Under the pieces are notes generated by a model. That model was not told the DNA's origin. It saw only the letters and a list, made by a program, of their open reading frames with translations, and did no database searches. A program made the translations under genes and the position numbers. From positions 1-64,000 of the forward strand of contig DAHXUN010000005.1 of assembly GCA_027386095.1 (NCBI GenBank): a stretch of DNA of 64,000 nt, written 5' to 3'. Within the stretch, counting starts at the first letter, position 1, and every line of letters begins with the position of its first letter. Shown in pieces: positions 8,960 through 18,135 of the stretch. Source of the DNA: Nitrososphaerota archaeon (GTDB lineage: Archaea; Thermoproteota; Nitrososphaeria; Nitrososphaerales; UBA183).

Positions 8960-9412
8960 CTATCTGGCCGTCTTGAGGGCGCCAAGCTGCTGCAGGAGGC
9001 CGAGCCAGTCCCTGGTCACCCACCCTTCCACTATCCTCCCCCCTTTCAGTCGGAATATCTCGTTCTGGAGCCAAGAGACCTTCTTCCCAGAAGGTGGGAT
9101 GCCGAGGAAACTCCCCGTATGGTCGCCGGTGATGCGCAAGCAATCAGACACCACGTCCCCCTTCGCGAAGAGCAAAAGAAGCTCCACCTGCGTGTTTGAG
9201 AAGGCGGAGGACAGAGCAGCAAGTCTGTCGACCAAGCCCTCGCGGCCCTTCGCAGTCGGGTCGTGGTGCGCGACGTAGTTTTCGTCCCAGTACTCGGGTG
9301 CCCTTCTCCTGACCCACGTCAACCATTCGCCCGCGTTCTTGGCCGGCCTTCGCAGGACGTCGTTCACCCAGCTGCCGACCAGCTCCTTGTTAGCGTCTTC
9401 GTCTGAGGGCAT
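8960..9412 (-). CDS. SnoaL-like (ester cyclase) domain protein
   Basis: Small alpha+beta-barrel protein, 150 residues. The signature is the C-terminal half: DCLRITGDHTGSFLGIPP, then VSWLQNEIFRLKGGRIVEGW, typical of SnoaL/ester-cyclase-like proteins of the NTF2-like superfamily. The function cannot be told; homologues include polyketide cyclases and many uncharacterised proteins. An in-frame codon at 9430 exists, but the ATG at 9412 is ~30 nt after a TATA-like CATAAACG (about 9440-9448). Confidence 0.7.
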   Translation of the reverse strand: MPSDEDANKELVGSWVNDVLRRPAKNAGEWLTWVRRRAPEYWDENYVAHHDPTAKGREGLVDRLAALSSAFSNTQVELLLLFAKGDVVSDCLRITGDHTGSFLGIPPSGKKVSWLQNEIFRLKGGRIVEGWVTRDWLGLLQQLGALKTAR

Positions 9413-9651
9413 CGCGCAGCTTCTTGCCACGGCCGACGTTTATGCTTTGCACGAAGCAGCGGGCAAGGCCGAGGGGCAACGGGGACGGGACAGCCGAGAT
9501 CGGGCTAAGTGAGGGCATCGCCGCTGGGTCAGACCCAGTCTGCCGGCAGCATTGCGACGTGGCGGCGCAGGCTCTGACTGCGGTGCTCGTCATCCCTGGC
9601 GCAGGGTGGCCTCTCAGAGCTTATAGCGGCCCGCTTTCCGCACCGGCGAAA

Positions 9652-11148
9652 TTGAGCTTCTCCTTCGAGGTCAAGGAATCCGACCTCCTGGGCAGGATCG
9701 GCACCCTGAAGGTCTCGGGGAAGACGCTGGAGACCCCCTACATGTTCCCTGTCGTCCACCCCGTCAGTCAGATCGTCCCGACGGCGGAAATGCGGGCGAT
9801 GGGCTTCGAAGGGCTCATGACCAACTCCTACATCGCCTACTCCCGCAGGAAGGATGAGGCGCTGTCCGGAGGGATACACAAGCTCATCGACTTCGACGGT
9901 GTGGTGATGACCGACTCGGGTGGGTACCAGGTACTCGTCTACGGGGACCTGGAGATAGGCTACCGCGAGGTGGCGTCGTTCCAGGCAGACATAGGCTCCG
10001 ACCTGGCGGTGACGCTGGACAGGCCGACCGGCTACCCCCAGACGAAGCGGAAGGCCAGGGAGACGGTGGAGTACAGCCTCAAGAACGCGGTCGCCACGAT
10101 GGATGAGTTCGGGGACAGGAGGACCACCTGGGTCGGGCCTATCCAAGGGGGGGTCTACGGGGACCTCGTCCGGAAGTCGACGAAGTCCCTTGTCGAGAGC
10201 CGTTTCGATTTCCTCGCTCTCGGGAGCCCCGTCCAAGTGATGGAGGACTACATGTTCTCCGACCTCGTCAGGATGATCCTCTCCGCCCGGCTGGCCATGC
10301 CTTACTCCGTCCCTCTCCACCTCTTCGGGGCCGGGCACCCCCTCACCATGCCCATGGCTGTGGCGCTGGGGTGCGACACCTTCGACTCCGCGAGCTATGT
10401 GATATTCGCGAGGGCTGGGCGGTACATGACGAGGGGGGGCGTGATGAAGCTGCAGTCGATGAAATACCTCCCCTGCAGCTGCCCTGTCTGTTCCAGGACG
10501 AGCGTGAAGGGACTCCTCGAGCTTGACCCTGGCGAGAGGACGAAGGGGCTCGCGGTCCACAACCTGCACGTCCTCAGGGGGGAGCTCGAATCGTGCAAGG
10601 AAGCGATAGCTGAGGGGAGGCTCTGGGACCTCGTAGAGGAGCGCGCCACGGCCCACCCCAGGCTGCGGGAGGCCTTCACCGAACTGTCGAAGCGCTCGAA
10701 GGAGCTCACGGCGGGGACCCCCGCGCTGAAGGAGAGGGGGTTGTTCGTGAGGAGCCAGGAGGACTTGGCGCGGCCGGAGGTCGTCGCGGCTGCGTCGAGG
10801 CTGGCAGGGGCGTACCACAGGTCGTCGGAGCGGGCCCTCCTTTTGACGGGGAGGAAGCCTGGACGCTCGACCGAAGGGCGGAGGGGGTTCGATGCATACA
10901 GGGTGCACCCGGTCTTGGGGCCGTATCCATCGGAACTGGAGTTCATGTACCCTTTCAGCCAGACCGAGACAGACGCGTCCAAGGTGCAAGTAGACCTCGA
11001 AGGAGCGAAGAGGCGGCTGAAGGCCCTGGGCTACACCAGGGTGGTCGCCGAAGGGGGCGCCGGTCGGAGGCCCAGGCGCGTCAGGAGTAGACGGAGCCGG
11101 CGGGGCGCTTCTCCTTCTCCTCGATCATCTTCAGCTCGCTCTCGATGA
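9652..11148 (+). CDS. tgtA: Archaeal tRNA-guanine(15) transglycosylase, PUA domain not seen
   Basis: Exchanges guanine-15 of tRNA for preQ0, the first step of archaeosine formation. Catalytic blocks: MTDSGGYQ (general acid/base Asp), GPIQGG, and CDTFDSASY (nucleophile Asp). The zinc site is CSCPVC followed by HNLH. About 498 residues from a TTG at 9652, chosen because TTATAG lies at 9620-9626; the frame is open to 9424 but the upstream part is not conserved-looking. Archaeal TgtA usually ends in C2 and PUA domains. Here the frame ends shortly after the HPVLGPYP region, in an Arg-rich tail that overlaps the convergent PAC2 gene by 68 bp, and no PUA is seen. Confidence 0.88.
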   Translation: MSFSFEVKESDLLGRIGTLKVSGKTLETPYMFPVVHPVSQIVPTAEMRAMGFEGLMTNSYIAYSRRKDEALSGGIHKLIDFDGVVMTDSGGYQVLVYGDLEIGYREVASFQADIGSDLAVTLDRPTGYPQTKRKARETVEYSLKNAVATMDEFGDRRTTWVGPIQGGVYGDLVRKSTKSLVESRFDFLALGSPVQVMEDYMFSDLVRMILSARLAMPYSVPLHLFGAGHPLTMPMAVALGCDTFDSASYVIFARAGRYMTRGGVMKLQSMKYLPCSCPVCSRTSVKGLLELDPGERTKGLAVHNLHVLRGELESCKEAIAEGRLWDLVEERATAHPRLREAFTELSKRSKELTAGTPALKERGLFVRSQEDLARPEVVAAASRLAGAYHRSSERALLLTGRKPGRSTEGRRGFDAYRVHPVLGPYPSELEFMYPFSQTETDASKVQVDLEGAKRRLKALGYTRVVAEGGAGRRPRRVRSRRSRRGASPSPRSSSARSR

Positions 11149-11776
11149 CCTCGGCCCCCTTGATCAGCGGGGCGGTGTTGGCGGTGAAGCGGTACCTCCT
11201 GGCGAGGAACTCCACGGCCACGGCCGCGGCCCTGGGGTCGACCCTCTCGGTGTTCGAGTAGGCGAGGACGGCGTAGGCGGGGAAGGAGTTCATCTCGAAG
11301 GCGTTGAGGAGGGAGGCCACCGGCCCGACTATCATCCTGTCCTCCTCGAAGATGGGCTCCCCAGGGAGGCCGCCAAGGGCAGACATCGCCCCTGTCATCG
11401 CCACCCTGTAAGCCCCGCCGTCTGTCCGCAGAGACTCGTCGAGGCCCCCCACCAGGGCCACCTCCTTCGCCCCCGAGGACATTATCCACTCGGCGAGCTG
11501 GTGGTAGAACTCGTTCTCCTTCTCCCTTACCGGGGAGACCTCGGCCTTCAGCAGGGACAGCTCCCCAGCCGAGTACACCTCGTAGGGGGTCGCGATCCTC
11601 CCCTCTATCTGCGACGCCACAGCGGGGGCGTGCTCGTAATCGATGAAGCACCTCCGCTGGGCCTTCAGCTCGGTGACGAGGAACTTCACGGTCCAATAGC
11701 CCGTCGCCCCTATCCCATGGAAACCCGCTATCAGCGAGGTGCCGTCTATCCTGCTCCCCTGTGGTACGATCTTCAA
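11081..11776 (-). CDS. PAC2 family protein (proteasome assembly chaperone-like)
   Basis: 231-residue protein of the PAC2 family: SLIAGFHGIGATGYW at the N-terminus and VALVGGLDESLR and MIVGPVASLLNAFEM downstream. Archaeal members resemble eukaryotic proteasome assembly chaperone 2, but their function is largely unproven. Soluble and cytoplasmic. It overlaps the 3' end of tgtA tail to tail. Start is the ATG at 11776. The gene shares its strand with the large S53 peptidase gene, whose stop is just 30 bp upstream. Confidence 0.8.
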   Translation of the reverse strand: MKIVPQGSRIDGTSLIAGFHGIGATGYWTVKFLVTELKAQRRCFIDYEHAPAVASQIEGRIATPYEVYSAGELSLLKAEVSPVREKENEFYHQLAEWIMSSGAKEVALVGGLDESLRTDGGAYRVAMTGAMSALGGLPGEPIFEEDRMIVGPVASLLNAFEMNSFPAYAVLAYSNTERVDPRAAAVAVEFLARRYRFTANTAPLIKGAEVIESELKMIEEKEKRPAGSVYS

Positions 11777-11806
11777 GCCTGTCAGCCGGCCCGACCGCGA
11801 GCGGTC

Positions 11807-14800
11807 TTAAACCTGCGGGGTCGGCGTGGTCCCTGGCTGGGCCCGCCCCCCCTTCCTCGTGTAGGAGAAGACCGCCACCACCAGGGCGACGACTGCCACC
11901 GCGGCCGCGGCGTAGGCCAGGTAGTCCTCAGAGGCAGGGGCCGCCGTCGACCCGTAGAACGAGTCGGAGGAGGTGAGGGAGGTGGAAGAGAGCGAGACAG
12001 ACCCGACGTCAGTCCCTTGGAGGAGCGAGAGCTTGGATCCGCTGGCGGTCAACTTGGTCACCTGGGACCCGACCAGGGTCACGGTGGCGTTGTGGATCGT
12101 CAGGTCCCCGATGGAGACCCCTGCCAGGGTGATGTTGACGCCTGTCACGGTGAGGGTGTCGGCGCGGATCCCCGACAGCGTGTACCCCCCTCCGCTGGCG
12201 GCCACCAGGGGGGCGACGGCTATGTTGGAGGGACCCAACGTGTCGTTGGTGTAGTAGATGTAGGGGAGGACGTCGAGGTATGACTCGACCGGGACGACGC
12301 TTGTCGCGGCCGCTGACTGGCCGGTGACGAAGACAGTCCAGGGGCCGGCTGCGATCGCTGGGATGTTACCGACGAAGGGGCTGGGCGGGGTCAACGGGGA
12401 AGGGACCTGGACCTCGCCCACCCACGCCCCCATGGTGGAGTTGTACTGCATCGGGGTCCCGGTGTCGCCGAGGGCGTCGGTGGCGTACGACTCGAAGGTG
12501 TATCCCGATGGGATGGCTGTCGCGAAGAAGACACCTGAGTCTACCTGCCCCCCGGTGGAGTTGGTGACCCGGGCTACGATGCTGACCGTCTGGCCTTCGT
12601 AGACTGCCGCGGGAGCGGAGACCTTGTATGCGAGGGTCGGACCGGAGACGTAGAAGCCGGTCGTGTAGTTGCCGAGCTGCACCGTGGCGGTGCTGTTTGC
12701 CTGATACGAGGAGATGAACTGGAGCTTGTAGAAGCCGGGGGCGAAGCTGGACGGGACGGTGTAGTTGGCCTGGTTGTACCCGAAGAAGTCGAAGACGCCG
12801 AACTGGGCGGTGTTAGGGGACGGCTTCAGGGTCACCGAGGCCATCAGCGCCCCTGCGAGGCTGTAGACCTTCGCCGTCACGTTGGAGGTGTACTGGCCCG
12901 CCCCCGCCGCTGTCTGGGTCTTCGCTAGCAGCACCACCTGCTGGCCGGGGGCGGCCGATGGGACAGCCGTGTCGAGCGGGGTGAGCATCACCCCAGTCAC
13001 TTCCTCGCCGACGTAGACGTAGGAGTACACGCTCCCGACCCCGGGGCTCTCGACGACCAGGGTGTAGGAGCCCTGGGGCTGGGCGGCCCCCACGGTTACC
13101 GTCCCCGAGTAGAACCCTCCGCCGGTCGAGTTCAGCGCGACGTCCTGGACGACGGACCCCTCGTAGAGGAGGTGCGCCTTCAGCGTCAGCCCGTCGACCG
13201 CGCTCCCGTTGGGGGTCTCGGCCACGGCCGAGATCGTGAACGGGACGCCTGGGATCACGGCGTTGGCGAACGGGTAGGGGACGGGGGTGGCTATCCCCAG
13301 GCTGTCACCGACTGAGACGTCGGCGATGCCGTACCCCGACGCGGACCCTGCGCTCCCATAGACCTGGATGGTCCAGGAGCCTGGAGGGTCGGAGGGCCCC
13401 ACAGTGTAGGACCCGGTCCAGGTGATGCCGTTGAACGAGAGTGGCACGGACGCGACCATCCCGCCGGTAGCCATGATGTCGGCGCTGAACTCACCCGATG
13501 TCACCTGTACCCCCCCAGGCCCGGTCGCCTGTGCAGAGATGGTGAAGGTCTCACCGTACTTGTACTGGGCGGGGGCCGACTGGGACGCGCTCCTGGTGGT
13601 GCTGACGGTGATCTGCAGCCCCTGGGCCTGATCCTTGATGTCGGCGGCGAGGACGGGGAGGTTGGGTGACCCGAGCCCTGTCACCAGGTTGTAGCCGGGG
13701 CCGGCCTGGTACACCCCGTTGAAGCCGAACGTGACCTGGTTGAAGGCTGAGGAGTACTCAGCCTTGTCGGCGTAGATCGAATAGAGGTACGGGTTGAGCA
13801 GCCCGAGGTTCCGCCCGACGTACTGGTTCATGTCAGCCGTCATCCCGGCCCACAGAGGCGAGGATAGGCTGGTCCCCCCTATGGCGTAGTCGACCCCCTC
13901 GAGGACTATGACTAGCCCTGTGTATGGGTTGGCCACCGCGGCCACGTCTGGCGACGCCCTTGCGGCCGACGAGACCGCCCCCGACTGGTAGTATGGCCTG
14001 GCGAAGAAGGTGCTGTACCCCCCTCCGGAGCTGACCCCTTGGGCGCCGACGTACTGCGGCGAGACGCTCCAAGCCGCCTCGCCCTGGTAGGTGGCTGTGG
14101 CGTTGGGGGACAGGGCGGAGCCCGAGTCGGTGGCGAGGTAGAGGGTCGTCCCACCCACACCTGTGACGAAGGGCGAGGTGGCCGGGAAGTCTGCGGTCAC
14201 CGTGGTCGTCCCGCCGAAGGCCCCGTTGTCACCGGACGACGCGAAGAAGCTTATCCCCTCGGCGGCGCCCTTCTGGAAGTAGTAGTCGAGGTAGGCGTAG
14301 TTCAGGCTCCCGGCGACTGAGAACCCTGACTCGCCGAAGGAGTTCTCGCCGAGCCCCCAGCTCATGGTCACGACGTCCCCCAGGTGCCGGTCTACGGCAA
14401 CCTTGACCGCGTCGAAGAGAGCGTTGCTGGCGTTCGAGGCGACCAGGAGGTTGATGTGCGCGTAGGGGGCGGCGAGGTGGGCGGCCTCGACGTCGAGGGC
14501 AACCTCAGCGTCCCAGCCGAAGGTGATCCCGTTGGCCGGCTGGTAGGGGCCGACAGGGATGACGGTCAGGTTCACCGCCGGGAGGCCGAACTGCGCGTCG
14601 AACGAGGCCACGTCCTGGTAGATGGTGGGGTCGCCGTAGGCGTCTATGATGGCTATGGTCTCCCCCTTGCCGCCGTACCCCTGCGAGATCAGCCCGGTCA
14701 CGTTGTAGGCCGACTGTATCTCCTTGGGGGTGTAGTAGGTGGCCGCGAACTGCATCCCCTGGGCGAGCGGGACCGAGTTGGGGAGGTGGGACTGGACCAC

Positions 14801-15001
14801 CTGAGTCCCTGCCAGCTTCCCGAGTATCTCGTAGGTGGGGCTGAAGGCTGGGACCCCCGTCGGGGGCGGGGACGACGGGGCCGCGCTCGGCGCCTGGGCA
14901 GACGGGGCTATCGCGAAGGCAGGGACCGGCTCAAGCAGCATCAGAAGCAGCAGTGCCAGGGCGGCCGCAGGGAGGAGGCTGCGACCCCCGGAGGACTTCA
15001 A
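11807..15001 (-). CDS. Cell-surface S53 (sedolisin) serine-carboxyl peptidase with Ig-like repeats and C-terminal anchor
   Basis: 1064 residues. A signal peptide (about 1-30, LLPAAALALLLLMLLEPV) is followed by a Pro/Ser-rich linker and the S53 catalytic domain. Visible catalytic residues are Glu166 and Asp170 in WDAEVALD, Asp258 in SSGDNG and Ser378 in GGTSLSS. The domain closes with LVTGLGSPN. Several beta-rich Ig-like domains follow (about 500-960), then a right-handed repeat-like segment and a terminal membrane helix (AAVAVVALVVAVF) with a basic tail. The long activation prodomain of kumamolisins is missing or reduced to ~60 residues. TTG start at 15001, 26-30 nt after TATA-like CTTATATTT (about 15025-15034). 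Sedolisins work at acid pH, suggesting an acidic niche. Confidence 0.88.
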   Translation of the reverse strand: MKSSGGRSLLPAAALALLLLMLLEPVPAFAIAPSAQAPSAAPSSPPPTGVPAFSPTYEILGKLAGTQVVQSHLPNSVPLAQGMQFAATYYTPKEIQSAYNVTGLISQGYGGKGETIAIIDAYGDPTIYQDVASFDAQFGLPAVNLTVIPVGPYQPANGITFGWDAEVALDVEAAHLAAPYAHINLLVASNASNALFDAVKVAVDRHLGDVVTMSWGLGENSFGESGFSVAGSLNYAYLDYYFQKGAAEGISFFASSGDNGAFGGTTTVTADFPATSPFVTGVGGTTLYLATDSGSALSPNATATYQGEAAWSVSPQYVGAQGVSSGGGYSTFFARPYYQSGAVSSAARASPDVAAVANPYTGLVIVLEGVDYAIGGTSLSSPLWAGMTADMNQYVGRNLGLLNPYLYSIYADKAEYSSAFNQVTFGFNGVYQAGPGYNLVTGLGSPNLPVLAADIKDQAQGLQITVSTTRSASQSAPAQYKYGETFTISAQATGPGGVQVTSGEFSADIMATGGMVASVPLSFNGITWTGSYTVGPSDPPGSWTIQVYGSAGSASGYGIADVSVGDSLGIATPVPYPFANAVIPGVPFTISAVAETPNGSAVDGLTLKAHLLYEGSVVQDVALNSTGGGFYSGTVTVGAAQPQGSYTLVVESPGVGSVYSYVYVGEEVTGVMLTPLDTAVPSAAPGQQVVLLAKTQTAAGAGQYTSNVTAKVYSLAGALMASVTLKPSPNTAQFGVFDFFGYNQANYTVPSSFAPGFYKLQFISSYQANSTATVQLGNYTTGFYVSGPTLAYKVSAPAAVYEGQTVSIVARVTNSTGGQVDSGVFFATAIPSGYTFESYATDALGDTGTPMQYNSTMGAWVGEVQVPSPLTPPSPFVGNIPAIAAGPWTVFVTGQSAAATSVVPVESYLDVLPYIYYTNDTLGPSNIAVAPLVAASGGGYTLSGIRADTLTVTGVNITLAGVSIGDLTIHNATVTLVGSQVTKLTASGSKLSLLQGTDVGSVSLSSTSLTSSDSFYGSTAAPASEDYLAYAAAAVAVVALVVAVFSYTRKGGRAQPGTTPTPQV

Positions 15002-15259
15002 TGAGAAGCAGCGCCAGGGCCCGAAATATAAGGAAATCCCAGACGAGCGGACGGAAAGAGACGCCTCGCGCCCAGAGCGCCTTGGAAATGGACGAGAAGC
15101 CGGCATAGGCTCTGTTGTCAGCTCGAGATTTCGGCATCACTTCTTGTCACATAAATTCTGGGTCTGGAAGAGAAACCGGTGGCCGAGGAGAGTCGGTCTT
15201 TCCAAAGACCCTGAGGCCAGGTACGCAAGCCCTGGTGCAGACGTTGAGGCCTGGCCCGA

Positions 15260-15625
15260 ACAGTGAACCTAGGCACTGGGGGCCGATGCTCAGGCTGAGC
15301 CTAGCGGATTCCAAGATGCGCCAAGGGAATCAAGAGGAGCGGCACGTCTACAACAATAGGATTGAGAGGATGAACTGAAGCCCGAGACAGGAGGAAGGCG
15401 AGGCGCGGGTTGGGGGAGGCGGGCGCACTCACCATGAGGTGTGTTCAAATCAACCACAACTTCATCAAGCCGCATGAAGGCTTGGACCGGAGGACACCCT
15501 CGGACGCGGCGAGAATCAAGGTCGAGGGTCGGAACAAGTGGCTCACAATCATCCAGAAGGCGAAGTCCAGGCAGGAGCCGAAAGTTGACGGACAAAACTC
15601 AGGTGGTCAGAAGCCGAGTTCTTGA
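15260..15625 (+). pseudogene. Remnant of a DDE-type transposase (C-terminal end, frameshifted)
   Basis: Two adjacent frames together spell the end of an integrase-core transposase. The first reads ERHVYNNRIERMN and stops at 15376-15378. The next frame continues with ARDRRKARRGLGEAGALTMR, then INHNFIKPHEGLDRRTP and VEGRNKWLTIIQKAKS. Conserved transposases carry these blocks without a break, so a single indel near 15378 has split the gene. The N-terminal half and terminal inverted repeats are not recognisable. Together with flanking sequence (15107-15691) this is the only content of a ~585 bp gap, so it is an old insertion scar. Confidence 0.65.
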
Positions 15626-15691
15626 CAGAACATTGCGGGGAAAGGCTTAACTACGCATCGGCGTCAGGTTTTCTCAAGAGTTTACGATTAG

Positions 15692-16948
15692 TTGGAAGTT
15701 AAGGTTCTGGGAGCTGCCAGGCAGGTCGGCCGCTCCGCGTTCCTCGTGTCGCACAACAACAGCAAGATCCTGCTTGACTATGGGGCCCTGACCACGAAGG
15801 TCCCTGGGTTCCCCATGCACGTCCCCCCGAAGGACATCAACGCGATCATCCTTTCTCACGCCCACCTGGACCACTCTGGCGCCGCCCCGCTGAACTTCCT
15901 CAGCGGTAGCATGAAGCTCCACGCTACGCCGATCACCTCGGAGCTCGCCAACCTCCTCATCCAGGACTTCATCAAGATATCAGGGCAGTACCTCCCGTTC
16001 GAGTTCCTCGACCTCATGGCCATGAACTCCAACACGGTGCACCACGGCTACATGGAGCCCTTCCAGGTGGGGGACTTCACCATCCAGCTGTACGACGCCG
16101 GGCACATACCTGGGTCGGCCATCATCTCCGTGGAGGCGGGGAACAAGCGCCTCATATACACAGGGGACATCAACGGGGACGAGACCAACCTCATGCCGGG
16201 GTCCTGGAAGAACCTGGGGGAGGCGGACATGGTAATCACCGAGAGCACCTACGCCCAGGCCGACCACCCGGGGAGGCTGAAGGCCGAGACCGAGCTGGTG
16301 GAGTTCGCGAATACGGTAGTGGAGAGGGGGGGCGTCCTGCTCATCCCTGCGTTCTCGGTAGGGCGCGCTCAGGAGGTCGCCATGACGCTTGTGAAGAACG
16401 GCTTCAAGCACCCCGTAGCCATGGACGGGATGGCCCTGAAAGTCAACGGGATACTGCTCAGGTACCAGGAGTTCCTCCGAGACCCGGCGGCCCTGCGGAA
16501 GATGCTCGAAAACATAGAGGAGGTCACCAGCTGGACCCAGAGGAGGAGCCTGGTGAAGAGGCCGGGGGTGATCATATCCCCTGCAGGGATGCTGGTGGGG
16601 GGGTCGTCCATATTCTACAACGAGCACCTCTCGATGGACGAAAAGAACGGGATAGGGATAGTGAGCTTCCAGGTCCCCGGGACGCCGGGGAGGACACTGA
16701 TAGACAAAGGGCTGACCATCTACAGGGGGAAGCCGACCAAGGTGAAGGCCGAGGTGAAGCGCTTCGACTTCTCCTCCCACTCAGGGAGGTCCACCCTCCT
16801 CAGCGACCTCAAGGGCATCCAGGGGAATCCGAGGTTCCTTACTGTCCACGGCGAAGAGGAGTCGTGCCTGGCCCTCGCCAAGGAGCTCCATGAAGGCTTC
16901 GGGGCGGAGGCGACCGCGGCCATGCCCGGACAGGAATTCACCGTCTAG
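15692..16948 (+). CDS. Beta-CASP metallo-beta-lactamase ribonuclease (aCPSF2-like)
   Basis: 418-residue RNase of the CPSF73/aCPSF group. MBL motif 2 is HAHLDHSG, motif 3 the His in GHIPGS, motif 4 the Asp in YTGDIN. Beta-CASP motifs A (ITESTYA), B (SSHSGR) and C (TVHGEE) are all present, so it should be active in RNA processing or decay. It lacks the N-terminal KH domains of aCPSF1, the transcription-termination factor, and is the size of aCPSF2. TTG start at 15692; a TATA-like CTTAACTA lies about 40 nt upstream, so the exact start is less certain than elsewhere. Followed after 26 bp by the presenilin-like gene. Confidence 0.85.
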   Translation: MEVKVLGAARQVGRSAFLVSHNNSKILLDYGALTTKVPGFPMHVPPKDINAIILSHAHLDHSGAAPLNFLSGSMKLHATPITSELANLLIQDFIKISGQYLPFEFLDLMAMNSNTVHHGYMEPFQVGDFTIQLYDAGHIPGSAIISVEAGNKRLIYTGDINGDETNLMPGSWKNLGEADMVITESTYAQADHPGRLKAETELVEFANTVVERGGVLLIPAFSVGRAQEVAMTLVKNGFKHPVAMDGMALKVNGILLRYQEFLRDPAALRKMLENIEEVTSWTQRRSLVKRPGVIISPAGMLVGGSSIFYNEHLSMDEKNGIGIVSFQVPGTPGRTLIDKGLTIYRGKPTKVKAEVKRFDFSSHSGRSTLLSDLKGIQGNPRFLTVHGEEESCLALAKELHEGFGAEATAAMPGQEFTV

Positions 16949-16974
16949 GCGGCATATAGAGGTCGTCTCCTGAG

Positions 16975-17856
16975 ATGAGCGACCAAGCCCCCCCCGACGC
17001 GAAGAGGATAACCCCTGCGAACCTGCTCATAGCCACGGCCGTCGTCGCAGCGATCCAGGTCACGGCCCTGCTGATAACCAGCCAGAACATCCCTGTGTAC
17101 TCCATCGTTGTTGCCACGACGGGGCCCAGCTACGCGCCTGCGGGGACGTCCCTCGCTGGGTCCGCCCTGAACGCGGCCCTCCTGGTCGCCTTCGCCTTCG
17201 TGTTGACCCTCGCCCTCGTGTGGCTGCTTAGGAGGAAGATGGTCCTCCCGTTCAAGGTGCTCATCTTCGGGTCGGTCGCCTTCTCGGCTTTCATACTCAC
17301 CCTGGTGACCGCAGGGCAGTTCGCGTACAACTACCTCCCAGCCGACATGGCGCTCCCTGTCGCATACGGCGTCCCGGCGGCGGTGGTGGCCGCCATCGCT
17401 TACGTCATATTCGTGAGGAACGTCAGCTGGGTCGCGACTGTCACCCTAGCCTTCGTCGGGGCCGAGGTGGGGAGCTTCTTCGCCGTCACACTCCCCACCT
17501 GGACCGCGCTGGCGCTCCCCGTAGCTTTCGCGGTCTACGACATCTACGCCGTATTCAGGGGGCCTCTGAAGGCGCTTGTGGGGACCAACCAGGGGATCGC
17601 CCTTGTCGGGATGTCCATCAGGGCTGGGGAGTTCACCCTTGGTCTGGGGGACGTGGTCTTCTACACCCTCCTCCCGTCGCTGGCGCTCTTCCAGTTCTAC
17701 AACTCGTCCGGGGCGGTCCCGGCCGTCCTCACCACGGCCGCCATCGACGTCGGGATGGTAATCACCCTCTTCCTGCTCTCGAGGCGGAGGCTCCTCCCCG
17801 GGCTCCCGATACCCATGCTGCTCGGGGTCCTGGTGGTGCTGCGGTATCTTGTCTAG
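16975..17856 (+). CDS. Presenilin/signal-peptide-peptidase family intramembrane aspartyl protease
   Basis: 293-residue polytopic membrane protein with about nine hydrophobic helices. The two catalytic aspartates are visible: Asp189 in AVYDIYAV and Asp226 in LGLGDVVFY. Near the C-terminus GLPIPML stands where the PAL motif is expected, in a degenerate form. This matches archaeal presenilin-homologue (PSH) proteases of family A22, which cleave peptides within the membrane. Substrates are unknown, though signal-peptide remnants of the secreted proteins here would fit (inference). Likely cotranscribed with the beta-CASP RNase gene. Its stop overlaps the eL38 gene tail to tail by 4 bp. Confidence 0.8.
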   Translation: MSDQAPPDAKRITPANLLIATAVVAAIQVTALLITSQNIPVYSIVVATTGPSYAPAGTSLAGSALNAALLVAFAFVLTLALVWLLRRKMVLPFKVLIFGSVAFSAFILTLVTAGQFAYNYLPADMALPVAYGVPAAVVAAIAYVIFVRNVSWVATVTLAFVGAEVGSFFAVTLPTWTALALPVAFAVYDIYAVFRGPLKALVGTNQGIALVGMSIRAGEFTLGLGDVVFYTLLPSLALFQFYNSSGAVPAVLTTAAIDVGMVITLFLLSRRRLLPGLPIPMLLGVLVVLRYLV

Positions 17857-18047
17857 AACTCTACGACTGGCTTCTTGACCCCTTTGATGAGGGCGTCTGC
17901 CTCTTCGGAGGTGGTCCTGAGGGTGTAGAGCGCATCCCTGGTCCTTAGTTTGACCTTCGCCTGGTCGCCGTGGCGCGCCACGCGTATTTCAGTCGCACCC
18001 TCCAGGAGCTTGATGAATTCGTCTTTGCCTTTGACTTCTTTGGGCAC
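17853..18047 (-). CDS. rpl38e: Large ribosomal subunit protein eL38
   Basis: 64-residue protein from a GTG at 18047: PKEVKGKDEFIKLL, then EIRVARHGDQAKVKLRTRD and LYTLRTT, the diagnostic eL38 pattern. eL38 occurs in eukaryotes and in TACK archaea but not in Euryarchaeota, so it supports the taxonomic placement. The open frame runs upstream to 18236, but that part is not eL38-like and would overlap the divergent peptidase gene. A TATA-like TTCATATC at about 18070-18078 is 25-30 nt before the GTG. Confidence 0.82.
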   Translation of the reverse strand: MPKEVKGKDEFIKLLEGATEIRVARHGDQAKVKLRTRDALYTLRTTSEEADALIKGVKKPVVEF

Positions 18048-18104
18048 AGGCCCAACCCCAGGCGGAGGGGGATATGAACCCTGCCAGCCAGGGTGACCGA
18101 ATAT

Positions 18105-18115
18105 CGTAAATATCG
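18105..18115 (+). promoter_or_regulatory. TATA-like box of the second S53 peptidase gene
   Basis: CGTAAATATCG lies about 26 nt before the ATG at 18136, in a locally AT-rich stretch. No Shine-Dalgarno sequence precedes the ATG, so a leaderless transcript is expected. The same AT-rich stretch, read backwards, faces the eL38 gene, but that gene has a closer candidate box at 18070-18078. Confidence 0.55.
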
Positions 18116-18135
18116 ACTGATGGTAAAGCGCGCCG

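Noticed and set aside
8734..8985. 83-codon minus-strand frame upstream of the MBL gene
   Set aside because: Overlaps the SnoaL-like gene's 3' end, lacks a promoter and any family feature; composition matches non-coding sequence.
9529..10989. 486-codon minus-strand frame opposite tgtA
   Set aside because: Antisense shadow; tgtA carries all catalytic motifs in the other strand.
11030..11100. Frameshift removing the TgtA PUA domain
   Set aside because: I could not recover PUA-like sequence in any frame downstream, where the PAC2 gene occupies the other strand.
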